Below, in pieces: positions 1-11,142 of a stretch of 64,000 bases of DNA. The stretch is from Streptomyces sp. NRRL S-337 (GTDB lineage: Bacteria > Actinomycetota > Actinomycetes > Streptomycetales > Streptomycetaceae): NCBI RefSeq assembly GCF_000720175.1, contig NZ_JOIX01000031.1, positions 30,757 to 94,756 on the forward strand. Reading direction: 5' to 3'. The notes under the pieces are model-generated. The model ran no database searches, was not told where the DNA came from, and saw only the letters and a program-made list of their open reading frames with translations. The translations under genes and the position numbers were made by a program. Positions within the stretch are counted from its first letter, which is position 1. Each line of letters opens with the position of its first letter.

Positions 1-549
1 CAGCGCGTAGGTGTTGTTCAGCTTCGACGGCGGCAGCCAGACCAGGCCGTTCTTCCGGTCCTCGGCGCGGACCACCCGCCACTGCTCCTGCGGGTCGATG
101 ACCGGTTTGGTGTGGCCGAGGTAGGTGATCCAGCCGGTGCCGGTGTATTCGTACGCGGCGTCCGCGGTGCCGGACTTCACGGCCTCCCGCGCGCCGATGG
201 ACCCCTGGATGCTGGTCTTGTCGATGACATGGGCGCCGGCGGCCTCGAAGACCAGGCCCATGATCTGGCCGAGCACGATCTGCTCGGTGAACTCCTTCGA
301 CGTCACCGTCAGCTGCGCCCCGGTCAGCGGACGGCCCGGGTAGCCGGCCTTCGGGCCCGGCCGGACGGTGTCGGTCATCGCGCTGCCGCTGATCAGGCCG
401 CAGCCGCCGGCGAGCAGCCCGGCCAGCAGCGCGGCGGCCACGGCCCGGCACCGCCCCGGCCGTCGGGCGCGGAGCGCCGGGCCGCCGGAACGGAGCGCCG
501 GGCCGCCGGAGCACAGCCCCGGGCCGCGGGAGCGGGGCGCGCGCCTCAT
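1..549 (-). CDS. Osmoprotectant ABC transporter substrate-binding lipoprotein (partial)
   Basis: Ligand-binding lipoprotein of a glycine betaine/carnitine/choline (OpuC/ProX-type) importer, expected on the outer face of the membrane. Only the first 183 residues are present; the gene runs off the left edge. An arginine-rich leader leads into a hydrophobic stretch and the lipobox LAGGC (Cys50), followed by TVTSKEFTEQ and YEYTGTGW, which are typical of this binding-protein family. The ATG overlaps the stop of the upstream permease (ATGA), so translation is probably coupled. Oddity: the n-region before the hydrophobic core is about 35 residues long and contains a duplicated heptad (LRSGGPA) encoded by a 21-bp direct repeat, so the true start could be further in. 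Confidence 0.88.
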   Translation of the reverse strand, partial: MRRAPRSRGPGLCSGGPALRSGGPALRARRPGRCRAVAAALLAGLLAGGCGLISGSAMTDTVRPGPKAGYPGRPLTGAQLTVTSKEFTEQIVLGQIMGLVFEAAGAHVIDKTSIQGSIGAREAVKSGTADAAYEYTGTGWITYLGHTKPVIDPQEQWRVVRAEDRKNGLVWLPPSKLNNTYAL

Positions 550-1508
550 ACGGCCACCTCCAGGCCGCGCGGCCGCAGCAGCAGTTCGGCGAGCGACGCC
601 AGCCATTCGACGAGCAGCGCCAGCACCACCGTCAGCACCGAGCCGAGCACCAGCACCGGCATCCGCTGGGTGACGATGCCCGCCGAGATCAGATCGCCCA
701 GGCCGCCGCCCCCGCCGAACGTGGCCAGGGTCGCGGTGCCCACGTTCAGCACCAGCGCGGTCCGCACCCCGGCCAGGATCAGCGGCACGGCCAGCGGCAG
801 CTCCACCTTCCCCAGCACGCCGGTGGGGGACATGCCGATCCCGCGGGCCGCCTCGGTCAGCGTCGGGTCGATGCCGCGCAGCCCGGCGATGGTGTTGGCC
901 AGCACCGGCAGCACGGCATAGATGACCATGCCGACGATCGCCGAACGGGCGCCGATGCCCAGCCAGATGACCAGCAGGATCAGCAGGCCCAGCGCCGGGA
1001 CGGCCTGCCCGAGGTTGGCGAGGGCCATCGCGAACGGGGTGGCCCGGCGCAGCCGCGACCGGGTCAGCGCGATGCCCAGCGGGATCGCGATGACCAGCAC
1101 GAAGAACGTGGACACCGCGGTCAGCACGATGTGCTGGCGCAGCGCCAGCCACACCTTGCCGTCGTCCACCGCCTGATGGGCGATCGAGTCCAGCTGCGCG
1201 CCGCGGAACCACAGCCAGGTGGCCAGCAGCACGAAGAACAGGAACGCCGGCATGAACGTCCACTTCTGCCAGCTGATCCGCCGGCCGCCGCGGGCCGCGG
1301 AGGGGGTGGGCGCCTCACCGGCGGCCAGCTCCCGCTGCTCCATCTCGACGTTGTCGCGGAACGCGAACGCCTCGTGGTCGCTCGCCCCGCGCGCGCCGGG
1401 CCCCGGGCGGCCGCCCGCGCGCCGCGGCCGGCTGTCGCTCCGGGGCCCGCCGGGAACGTCGGGGGTGCCGGGGTCGCCGGGGTTGCCGGGGTCGCCGGGG
1501 GTGCTCAT
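546..1508 (-). CDS. Osmoprotectant ABC transporter permease (second of the operon)
   Basis: Integral membrane subunit of the osmoprotectant importer, 320 aa. The first ~80 residues are a proline/glycine-rich cytoplasmic extension (PGDPGNPGDPG) not usual in the family. After that come six or so membrane segments of the BPD_transp_1 fold and the EAA-type loop (AARGIGMSP...GKVELPLAVP) that contacts the ATPase. GTATLATFGGGGGLGDLI is the family's C-terminal signature. The ATG at 1508 overlaps the ATPase stop (ATGA) and the gene's own stop overlaps the lipoprotein start, so four genes form one tightly coupled operon. The frame is open further upstream, but that part lies inside the ATPase gene. Confidence 0.9.
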   Translation of the reverse strand: MSTPGDPGNPGDPGTPDVPGGPRSDSRPRRAGGRPGPGARGASDHEAFAFRDNVEMEQRELAAGEAPTPSAARGGRRISWQKWTFMPAFLFFVLLATWLWFRGAQLDSIAHQAVDDGKVWLALRQHIVLTAVSTFFVLVIAIPLGIALTRSRLRRATPFAMALANLGQAVPALGLLILLVIWLGIGARSAIVGMVIYAVLPVLANTIAGLRGIDPTLTEAARGIGMSPTGVLGKVELPLAVPLILAGVRTALVLNVGTATLATFGGGGGLGDLISAGIVTQRMPVLVLGSVLTVVLALLVEWLASLAELLLRPRGLEVAV

Positions 1509-2780
1509 GCCCTGCTCCCCCCGCCCTCGTCCAGGCCTTCCTGCTCCCGCTGGGTGAGGCGGGCACGCTGCTCCTGGAGCTCGTGCTGGTGCTCGACGGC
1601 CTCCAGGCGGTCGGCCTCCAGCAGTTCGTGGACGTTGTTCATCAGCGTCTCCATGTCGACCACGCCGATGTACTCGCCGCGCCGCCCGGTGACCGCGACC
1701 CGGCCCGCGTTGTCGGTGAGCACCGCCTCCAGGGCGTCCCGCAGCGTCGCGTCCCGGGTGACGGTGTCGGTGACCAGGGTGCCGGCCCGCGCCAGGGTCT
1801 CCCTGGCCCGCGCGAGGTCGCTGCGGCGCAGCCATTTGTACGGGCGGCGGTTGCGGTCCAGCAGCAGCAGTTCGTTGTGCGCCCCGGACCGCAGCCGGTC
1901 GAAGATCGACTCCAGTGGCTCGGCGATCCCGGCGGTGGGGAAGTCCACCACGCCCACGTCCCGTACGCGGGTGAGGTTGAGGCGTTTCAACGCCGCCCCG
2001 GCGCCCACGAACCCGGACACGAAGTCGTCCGCCGGGTTGGTGAGGATCGCCTCGGGGGTGTCGAACTGCGCGATGTGCGAACGCTCCCGGAGCACCGCGA
2101 TGCGGTCGCCGAGCTTGATGGCCTCGTCGAAGTCGTGGGTGACGAAGCAGATGGTCTTGTGCAGCTCGTGCTGGAGCCGGATCAGCTCGTCCTGGAGGTG
2201 GTCGCGGGTGATCGGGTCGACCGCGCCGAACGGTTCGTCCATGAGCAGCACGGGCGGGTCGGCGGCCAGTGCCCGGGCCACCCCGACCCGCTGCTGCTGC
2301 CCGCCGGAGAGCTGGCGCGGATAGCGGTCGTGGAATTCGCCCGGGTCCAGCCCGACCAGGTCGAGCATCTCCTCGACCCGGTTCTTCGTCCGGCTCTTGG
2401 ACCAGCCGATCATCTTCGGGACCAGGGCGATGTTCTGGGCGACGGTCATGTGCGGGAACAGGCCGGACGCCTGGATGGCGTAGCCGACCTTGCGGCGCAG
2501 CTTGACCGGATCCATGTCGGTGACGTCCTCGTCGCCGATCCGGATCCGGCCCGAGGTCGGCTCGATCAGCCGGTTGATCATCTTCAGGGTGGTGGACTTG
2601 CCGCAGCCGGACGGCCCCACGAAGATCACCGTCTCGCCGGCCTTGATCTCCATGGAGACGTCCTCCACCGCCGGGGCCGGGCTGCCCGGGTAGGTCTTGG
2701 TGAGGTTCTCCAGCCGGATGCCGGCGCCGGAGGCGGCGGGTGTCGCCGGCCGGCCGTTCGCCGCCGGCTGGTCGGTCGTC

Positions 2781-2788
<8 letters not shown>
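1505..2788 (-). CDS. Osmoprotectant ABC transporter ATP-binding protein with CBS domains
   Basis: ATPase that powers uptake of a betaine-like compatible solute (OpuCA/ProV family), 427 aa. Walker A GPSGCGKST is at about residues 58-66, with signature LSGGQQQR, Walker B LLMDEPFGAVDP and the His switch FVTHD. The C-terminal ~150 residues form a CBS pair (for example RDATLRDALEAVL and YIGVVDMETL), the module that senses ionic strength in this family. The GTG start overlaps the end of the upstream permease by 8 bp. A charged, glutamine-rich tail (QEQRARLTQREQE) closes the protein. Confidence 0.93.
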
Positions 2789-5202
<2,414 letters not shown>

Positions 5203-5206
5203 CCCC

Positions 5207-5240
5207 GTGGGCCGTACACGATCTTCCGTGTACGGCCCAC
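5207..5240 (+). terminator. Hairpin terminator after hppD
   Basis: A perfect 14-bp stem (GTGGGCCGTACACG / CGTGTACGGCCCAC) with a 6-nt loop starts 4 bp after the hppD stop. There is no T-tract, as is common in Streptomyces. It ends only 18 bp before the next ATG, so it may instead act as an attenuator or mRNA-stabilising stem between the two genes. Confidence 0.75.
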
Positions 5241-5258
5241 GAATGCGAGGCTTACCGC

Positions 5259-6623
5259 ATGGACCTCATCGGACAGCTGCGCGCCGGACTCCCCGCCGAC
5301 GCCCTCCTCACCGACCCCGATGTCACCGGCTCCTACGCCCGCGACATGGCCAACTTCTGCGCGGCGGGCAAGCCCGCCGTCGTCGTCCTGCCGCGCACCG
5401 TCGAGCAGGTCCAGCACGTGATGCGGACGGCGACCGCCCTCGGCGTCCCCGTCGTCCCCCAGGGCGCGCGCACCGGGGTGGCCGGCGCCGCCAACGCCAC
5501 CGACGGCTGCATCGTGCTGTCCTTGGTGAAGATGGACCGCATCCTGGAGATCAACCCCGCCGACCGGCTCGCCGTGGTCGAACCCGGCGTCATCAACGCC
5601 GTCCTCTCCCGCGCGGTCAACGAACACGGCCTCTACTACCCGCCGGACCCCTCCAGTTGGGAGATGTGCACGATCGGCGGCAACATCGGCACCGCCGCCG
5701 GCGGCCTGTGCTGCGTCAAGTACGGCGTCACCGCCGAGTACGTCCTCGGCCTCGACGTCGTCCTCGCCGACGGCCGCCTCCTGACCACCGGCCGCCGCAC
5801 CGCCAAGGGCGTGGCCGGCTACGACCTCACCCGGCTCTTCGTCGGCTCCGAGGGCAGCCTCGGCGTCGTCGTCCGCGCCACCCTCGCCCTCAAGCCCGAA
5901 CCGCCCCAACAGCTCGCCCTGGTCGCCGAGTTCCCGTCCGTGGGCGCCGCCGGACAGGCCGTCTGCGAGATCATGTCCCGCGGCCACGCCCCGTCCCTGC
6001 TGGAACTCATGGACCGCACCAGCGTCCGCGCCGTCAACGACCTGGCGCAGATGGGCCTGCCCGAATCCACCGAGGTGCTGCTGCTGGCCGCCTTCGACAC
6101 CCCCGACCCGGCCCCCGACCTCGCCGCCGTCGGCGCGCTGTGCGAGGACGCCGGCGCCACCCAGGTCGTCCCCGCCGAGGACGCCGCCGAGTCCGAACTG
6201 CTCCTGCAGGCCCGCCGGCTCGCCTTCACCGCCCTGGAACGCATCAAACCCGCCATGCTCATCGACGACGTGTGCGTCCCCCGCTCCCAGCTCGCCGCCA
6301 TGCTGGAGGGCACCACCGCCATCGCCGACAAGTACGGCCTCACCATCGGCGTCTGCGCCCACGCCGGCGACGGCAACACCCACCCCCTGGTCTGCTTCGA
6401 CCCGGCCGACCCCGACGAGGAGCGGCGCGCCCACACCTCCTTCGACGAGATCATGGCGCTCGGCCTGAGCCTGGGCGGCACCATCACCGGCGAACACGGC
6501 GTCGGTCTGCTGAAGAAGGACTGGCTGGCCCGCGAACTCGGCCCCGTGGCACTCGAACTGCACCGCGACATCAAGCAGGTCTTCGACCCCCGGGGCATTC
6601 TCAATCCCGGCAAACTGTTCTGA
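5259..6623 (+). CDS. FAD-linked oxidase, GlcD/D-lactate dehydrogenase-like
   Basis: 454-aa flavoprotein of the VAO/GlcD family that oxidises a 2-hydroxy acid (glycolate, D-lactate or similar). The FAD-binding PCMH domain occupies roughly residues 30-210 (PQGARTGVAGAANA; IGGNIGTAAGGLCCVKYGVT). The C-terminal oxidase domain has the signature CAHAGDGNTHPLV and ends GITGEHGVG-like (TITGEHGVGLLKKDW), FDPRGILNPGKLF. A GAGG site sits 8 bp before the ATG. The exact substrate cannot be read. Position after hppD is conserved in Streptomyces but a role in tyrosine breakdown is not shown. Confidence 0.9.
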   Translation: MDLIGQLRAGLPADALLTDPDVTGSYARDMANFCAAGKPAVVVLPRTVEQVQHVMRTATALGVPVVPQGARTGVAGAANATDGCIVLSLVKMDRILEINPADRLAVVEPGVINAVLSRAVNEHGLYYPPDPSSWEMCTIGGNIGTAAGGLCCVKYGVTAEYVLGLDVVLADGRLLTTGRRTAKGVAGYDLTRLFVGSEGSLGVVVRATLALKPEPPQQLALVAEFPSVGAAGQAVCEIMSRGHAPSLLELMDRTSVRAVNDLAQMGLPESTEVLLLAAFDTPDPAPDLAAVGALCEDAGATQVVPAEDAAESELLLQARRLAFTALERIKPAMLIDDVCVPRSQLAAMLEGTTAIADKYGLTIGVCAHAGDGNTHPLVCFDPADPDEERRAHTSFDEIMALGLSLGGTITGEHGVGLLKKDWLARELGPVALELHRDIKQVFDPRGILNPGKLF

Positions 6624-6684
6624 CCCGCACCGGGTTGCCGCGCTGTCGTGCCCATGCCGCCCGCCCCGCCGTAGTGTTTCCGCC

Positions 6685-6975
6685 ATGGAAAACCTGCTTC
6701 CCGGCATAGCCCTCGTCGTCCTCGCCCTCGCCGTCCTGTCCTCCTCCACCGACCGCCGCTCCAAAACGCTGGAATTGCGGCTCACCCGGCTGGAGAACAA
6801 GGTGGACCTGCTCCTCGCCCACGCCGGCATCGAGGAGCCGCAGGACCCCCGGCTGGCCGAGATCGACGAACTGCTGGCGAAGGGCAAGAAGATCCAGGCG
6901 ATCAAGCTCCACCGTGAGCTGACCGGCTCCGGACTCGCCGAGGCCAAGGAAGCGGTCGAACGCCGCGCCCGCTGA
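6685..6975 (+). CDS. Membrane-anchored L7/L12 C-terminal-domain-like protein
   Basis: 96-aa protein. An N-terminal hydrophobic segment (LLPGIALVVLALAVL) is probably a membrane anchor. A short coiled-coil-like helix (LELRLTRLENKVDLLLAHAG) follows, then a C-terminal region (IDELLAKGKKIQAIKLHRELTGSGLAEAKEAVERRA) that resembles the ribosomal bL12 C-terminal domain, which normally recruits translation GTPases. It is not bL12 itself, because the N-terminal dimerisation domain is missing. Function unknown. The family is widespread in Streptomyces. Confidence 0.72.
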   Translation: MENLLPGIALVVLALAVLSSSTDRRSKTLELRLTRLENKVDLLLAHAGIEEPQDPRLAEIDELLAKGKKIQAIKLHRELTGSGLAEAKEAVERRAR

Positions 6976-7202
6976 CGGCCCGCCGGACGCACCGGCCGGC
7001 CGGCCGACGTACGAGGTGCCCGCCCGCCGGACGGACGCGGTGCCGGTGGGCCACGGTGTCGGTGGGACAGCGCGCCGTGACGACCGCGGCGGATGCGGGG
7101 ACGGCCCCGTGGGCAGAGGATGGCCAGAAGGGCCCCCGGGCCCCGCGGCCCTTCCCGCGGCCCCCGCCGGGCCGCCCCGCCCACCACAGGGAGCGAGAGC
7201 CG

Positions 7203-8681
7203 ATGGCAGCGACCCCAGCGACCCCGGCCGCCGACGAGGCCTACGACGTCATCGTGCTCGGCGCCGGACCCACCGGCGAGAACCTCGCCGACCGCGCCCA
7301 CGCCGCCGGCCTGAGCGCCGTCATCGTCGAGAGCGAACTCGTCGGCGGCGAATGCTCCTACTGGGCCTGCATGCCCAGCAAGGCCCTGCTCCGCCCGGTC
7401 ACCGCCCGCTCCGAGGCCCGCCGCGTCCCCGGCGTCCAGGACGCGGCCCAAGGCCCCCTGGACGCCCCCGCCGTCCTCACCCGCCGGGACGCCGTCGCCG
7501 CCCACTGGAAGGACGACGGCCAGGTCCGCTGGCTCGACTCGGCCGGCATCGACCTCGTCCGCGGCCACGGCCGGCTCGCCGGCCCCCGCCGCGTCGTCGT
7601 CGACGGGGAACGCACCCTCACCGCCCGGCACGCGGTCGCGGTCTGCACCGGCAGCCGCCCGGTCCTCCCGCCCGTCCCCGGCCTCGCCGAGGCCCGCCCT
7701 TGGACCAGCCGCGCCGCCACCAGCTCCAAGGCCGTGCCCGGCCGCCTCGTCGTGGTCGGCGGCGGCGTCGTCGGCGTCGAGATGGCCACCGCCTGGCACG
7801 CCCTGGGCGCCTCCGTCACGCTCCTGGTCCGCGGCGACGGCCTGCTGCCCCGCATGGAACCCTTCGCCGGCCACCTCGTCGCCGCCTCCCTCACCGAGGC
7901 CGGCGTCGACCTGCGCACCGGCGTCGAGGTCCGCGAGGTCCGCCGGGAGATCCCCGGCGGCCCGGTCACCGTCGTCCTCGACGCTCCCCCCGCACCCGGC
8001 GGACCCGGAGGCGCCCACCGGGACGAGATCGTCGCCGACGAACTGCTCATCGCCACCGGACGCGCCCCGCGCACCGCCGACATCGGCCTCGACACGGTCG
8101 GCCTGGCGCCCGGCTCCTGGCTCGACGTCGACGACAGCTGCCGGGTGACCGGCGTGACCGGCGGCTGGCTCTACGGCGTCGGCGACGTCAACCACCGCGC
8201 CCTCCTGACCCACCAGGGCAAATACCAGGCCAGGATCGCCGGCGCCGCCATCGCCGCCCGCGCCCGCGGCGTCCCCATCCTGGAATCCGACCCCTGGGGC
8301 GCGCACGCCGCCACCGCGGACACCCGCGCCGTCCCCCAGGTCGTCTTCAGCGACCCCGAAGCCGCCTCCGTCGGCCTGACCGCCGCCGCGGCCGAACGCG
8401 CCGGACACCGCTTCCAGGTCGTCGACCAGGACCTCGGCGCGATCGCCGGAGCCTTCCTGTACGCCGACGGCTACCGCGGCCGCGCCCGCATGGTCGTCGA
8501 CCTCGACCGCGAGGTGCTGCTCGGCGCCACCTTCGTCGGCCCGGGCGTCGGCGAACTGCTGCACTCGGCGACCGTCGCGGTGGCCGGCGAGGTCCCCATC
8601 GAGCGGCTGTGGCACGCGGTCCCGGCCTACCCGACCATCAGCGAGGTGTGGCTGCGGCTGCTGGAGACCTACCGCGGCTGA
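7203..8681 (+). CDS. Pyridine nucleotide-disulfide oxidoreductase
   Basis: 492-aa flavin disulfide reductase of the lipoamide dehydrogenase/mercuric reductase superfamily. FAD-binding GAGPTGENLADRA is at the N-terminus, with a redox-active CSYWAC pair (C-x4-C) and NAD(P)-binding GGGVVGVEMA mid-protein. GVGDVNHRALL forms the second FAD contact, and a C-terminal dimerisation domain ends with the catalytic HAVPAYPTISE. The ATG at 7203 follows AGGGAG. The open frame continues 49 codons upstream but is proline/arginine-rich and lacks the fold. The physiological substrate is unknown. No 2-oxoacid dehydrogenase genes lie nearby. Confidence 0.9.
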   Translation: MAATPATPAADEAYDVIVLGAGPTGENLADRAHAAGLSAVIVESELVGGECSYWACMPSKALLRPVTARSEARRVPGVQDAAQGPLDAPAVLTRRDAVAAHWKDDGQVRWLDSAGIDLVRGHGRLAGPRRVVVDGERTLTARHAVAVCTGSRPVLPPVPGLAEARPWTSRAATSSKAVPGRLVVVGGGVVGVEMATAWHALGASVTLLVRGDGLLPRMEPFAGHLVAASLTEAGVDLRTGVEVREVRREIPGGPVTVVLDAPPAPGGPGGAHRDEIVADELLIATGRAPRTADIGLDTVGLAPGSWLDVDDSCRVTGVTGGWLYGVGDVNHRALLTHQGKYQARIAGAAIAARARGVPILESDPWGAHAATADTRAVPQVVFSDPEAASVGLTAAAAERAGHRFQVVDQDLGAIAGAFLYADGYRGRARMVVDLDREVLLGATFVGPGVGELLHSATVAVAGEVPIERLWHAVPAYPTISEVWLRLLETYRG

Positions 8682-8713
8682 CCCACCGGCCGACCGGGCC
8701 GGCCGGCCGACCG

Positions 8714-8740
8714 CCGGGGGAAGGGCCTTCGCACCCCCGG
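8714..8740. terminator. Bidirectional hairpin between convergent genes
   Basis: CCGGGGG / CCCCCGG arms with a 13-nt loop lie between the stops of the reductase (8681) and the SsgA-like gene (8748). Flanking GGCC/CCGG runs can lengthen the stem. Confidence 0.5.
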
Positions 8741-8747
8741 CCGGCCC

Positions 8748-9233
8748 CTACGCCCCCGGCTCCGGCGAGTCGTCCGCCGACCACCCGGACGACTCGCCGC
8801 CCGGCCACGGTTCGTCCCGGGACGCCATCGCGAACAGCTCACTCAGCCCTTTGTCCAGGTCCAGATGCCCCTGCTCCGCCCCGGGCGGCACCACCCGCAG
8901 GGTGCGCTCCAGCCACGCCGAGACCGCCGTCGCCGGCGCCTCCAGCAGCGCCTCCCCGTCCGGCGAGTCCAGCGCCATGCACACCAGGCTCCGGCCGTCC
9001 ACCTTCACCGGCCACACCCGCACATCACCCTCGCCGCACGGCCGGAACACGCCCTCCACCAGCAGCTCACGGGCGAACGTCCAGTTCACCGGCGCGTCCG
9101 ACCCGACATGGAAGGTGACATGGACGGCGTAGGGGTCATCGGTCCGGTACGTCAGCCGCGCCGGCACCGGAACGCAGCGCTCCGGGGACAGCACCAGGCC
9201 CAGTTCCAGTTCTCGTTCCACCACGGTGTGCAT
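8748..9233 (-). CDS. ssgG: SsgA-like sporulation/cell-division protein
   Basis: 161-aa SALP protein, a family found in morphologically complex actinomycetes that directs septum placement and spore-wall processes. Family features: VPVPARLTYRTDDPYAVHVTF, VNWTFARELL, GDVRVWP, and SPDGEALLEAPA. The C-terminus is extended by about 25 acidic/proline residues (GGESSGWSADDSPEPGA) beyond the usual end. The ATG at 9233 is preceded by GGAG. An ATG 6 codons upstream is less well placed. The ssgG assignment rests on its position near hppD, where S. coelicolor carries ssgG; other SALP subtypes are possible. Confidence 0.8.
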   Translation of the reverse strand: MHTVVERELELGLVLSPERCVPVPARLTYRTDDPYAVHVTFHVGSDAPVNWTFARELLVEGVFRPCGEGDVRVWPVKVDGRSLVCMALDSPDGEALLEAPATAVSAWLERTLRVVPPGAEQGHLDLDKGLSELFAMASRDEPWPGGESSGWSADDSPEPGA

Positions 9234-9474
9234 GAGCTCCGCCTCTCCCATCCCGCCTGCCGCGGACGCCCGGGACCGGGCCCGCACCAGGAGAGAGGCA
9301 CCGGATGCCGGACTCTTACACGACTTCGTACAACTTTTTTCCCGGGCCTCTTCCAGGTGGCGTTGAGCGGGCACAGGCACGGTAGTGACCCGGGGTCTGA
9401 TAGATGTGGACGCCGCGTTGCGGCAGACTGCACCCCACACCCACCAGGCCGAGAACAGATACGGGACTTCGGAC

Positions 9475-11040
9475 ATGAGCGCCCCTACCTCAGGATCCGC
9501 CGGCGGCAGCCCCACGCCAGGCTTCTACCCGGACCCGTCCATCCCCGGCTACATCCGGTACTGGAACGGTGCCGCATGGGTGCCGGGCACCAGCCGCCCC
9601 GCCCCCGCCGAGGGCGAGGCGATGCCCGCCCCGCCGCCCGGCATGACCGCGCCACCCGCCGCTCCCACGCCCGCCGTCGAGGAGACCGGCCCGGTCTTCC
9701 TCGACGAGGACGAGCCGGCCGGCGGCGCCGGGCTGCCCGCGGTGCGCCGCAGCGGCGAGGTCGAGACCCGGCCCGCCGCCGCGGGCTGGGACGACCCGGC
9801 CCGGCTGCACGGCACCGGCCCGGAACCGGCCGCCGCCTGGCAGGCCGACGCCTCCCGGCAGAGCGGCTTCGGCAACGAGACCGACCGCCGCATCTCCTGG
9901 GGCGCCCCCGACCAGGCCCCCGCCGGCACCCCGTCCGGCGCCGCCTCCTGGGGCCCGGTGCCGCAGCAGCGCGACGACCGGCCCGCCACCGACCCCGCGT
10001 CCGGCGACGTGCCCGGCACGTCCTCCACCGCGACGCCCGCGCCCGGCGCCCCCCGCACCCCCGACGCCCCGTCCGACGGGACCGTCGCCATCCGCGCAGT
10101 CAACCCGGCCGCCCGCCGCCCGAACTCCGGCGACCACGGCACCACGGCGATCCGCGCGGTACGCCCCGGCGCCGCCAAGCCGGCCAAGGGCAACGAGACC
10201 ATGGCGATCCGCGTCGCGGGCGGCGGCCGCAACGCCTCCCCGACGCCCGGCGGCGCCCCGCAGTCGCTGCCGTCCGTCGGCGCCCCGGCCCAGCAGAACC
10301 CGGCCCAGCAGAGCCCCGCACCGCAGAACCCGGCACCGCAGAACCCGGCACCGCACCAGGGACAGCCGGCCCCCGGCGGGCAGCCGTCCGCCCCCGCGGC
10401 CGGTTTCCCGGCGCAGCACGCCCCCGCTCCCGCCGCCCCCGCCCCCACCGCGCCCCCGGCCTCCGGGCCCGCCCAGGGCGCCGGCGCCGAGGGCGTCATC
10501 CCCTGGAAGCCGCCGAGCGCCGCCGACCCCTTCTTCGCGGCCGCCCAGGCCGCGCAGGGCCACCCGGCCGGACTCGGCCGCCGGCTCGCCGCCCGGCTGA
10601 TCGACACCCTCGTGCTGGGCGCGGCCACCGCCGCCGTCGCGGTCCCGATGTGGAGCACCGTCACCGACCACATCGACGCCAAGGTCGAGGCGGCCAAGCA
10701 GTCCGGCCGCCAGGTGACGGTCTATCTGATCGACGGCACCACCGCCCCGGTCCTCGCCACGATCCTCGCCGTCCTGCTCATCGGCGGTGCGCTCTACGAG
10801 GCGCTGCCGGTCCTCAAGTGGGGCCGCACACTGGGCAAGAAGCTGTGCGGCGTACGGGTGCTGGACATCGAGAGCCACGACACCCCGATGCTCGCCGCCG
10901 CGCTCAAGCGCTGGTTCTGCTACAGCGTGCTCGGCGTCCTCGCCATCGGCGTGGTGAACGTCGTCTGGTGCGTGGTCGACCGCCCGTGGCGGCAGTGCTG
11001 GCACGACAAGCTGGCCCGGACGTTCGTCGCCGCCGACTGA
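9475..11040 (+). CDS. RDD-family membrane protein with DUF2510 head
   Basis: 521 aa. Residues ~12-40 form a DUF2510 motif (FYPDPSIPGYIRYWNGAAWVPG). A long proline/alanine/glutamine-rich linker includes three TxAIRxV-type repeats (about residues 203-245) and QNPAPQNPAP repeats. The C-terminal ~150 residues are an RDD domain (GLGRRLAARLIDTLVLGA, three hydrophobic helices, KWGRTLGKKLCGVRVLDIE). RDD proteins are poorly characterised membrane proteins; some transport or regulate. A second RDD gene follows, so the two may act together. The ATG is set by the DUF2510 motif; the frame upstream is not conserved-looking. Confidence 0.85.
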   Translation: MSAPTSGSAGGSPTPGFYPDPSIPGYIRYWNGAAWVPGTSRPAPAEGEAMPAPPPGMTAPPAAPTPAVEETGPVFLDEDEPAGGAGLPAVRRSGEVETRPAAAGWDDPARLHGTGPEPAAAWQADASRQSGFGNETDRRISWGAPDQAPAGTPSGAASWGPVPQQRDDRPATDPASGDVPGTSSTATPAPGAPRTPDAPSDGTVAIRAVNPAARRPNSGDHGTTAIRAVRPGAAKPAKGNETMAIRVAGGGRNASPTPGGAPQSLPSVGAPAQQNPAQQSPAPQNPAPQNPAPHQGQPAPGGQPSAPAAGFPAQHAPAPAAPAPTAPPASGPAQGAGAEGVIPWKPPSAADPFFAAAQAAQGHPAGLGRRLAARLIDTLVLGAATAAVAVPMWSTVTDHIDAKVEAAKQSGRQVTVYLIDGTTAPVLATILAVLLIGGALYEALPVLKWGRTLGKKLCGVRVLDIESHDTPMLAAALKRWFCYSVLGVLAIGVVNVVWCVVDRPWRQCWHDKLARTFVAAD

Positions 11041-11142
11041 TCAGCCCGCCGCTCCGCCCCGGCTGATCCGCCCGACCGGAATCCGTCCCCCGAACGGACG
11101 TGGCCGGATGCGGACGGCCGCGACAAGGGGTCGACTCGGGCC

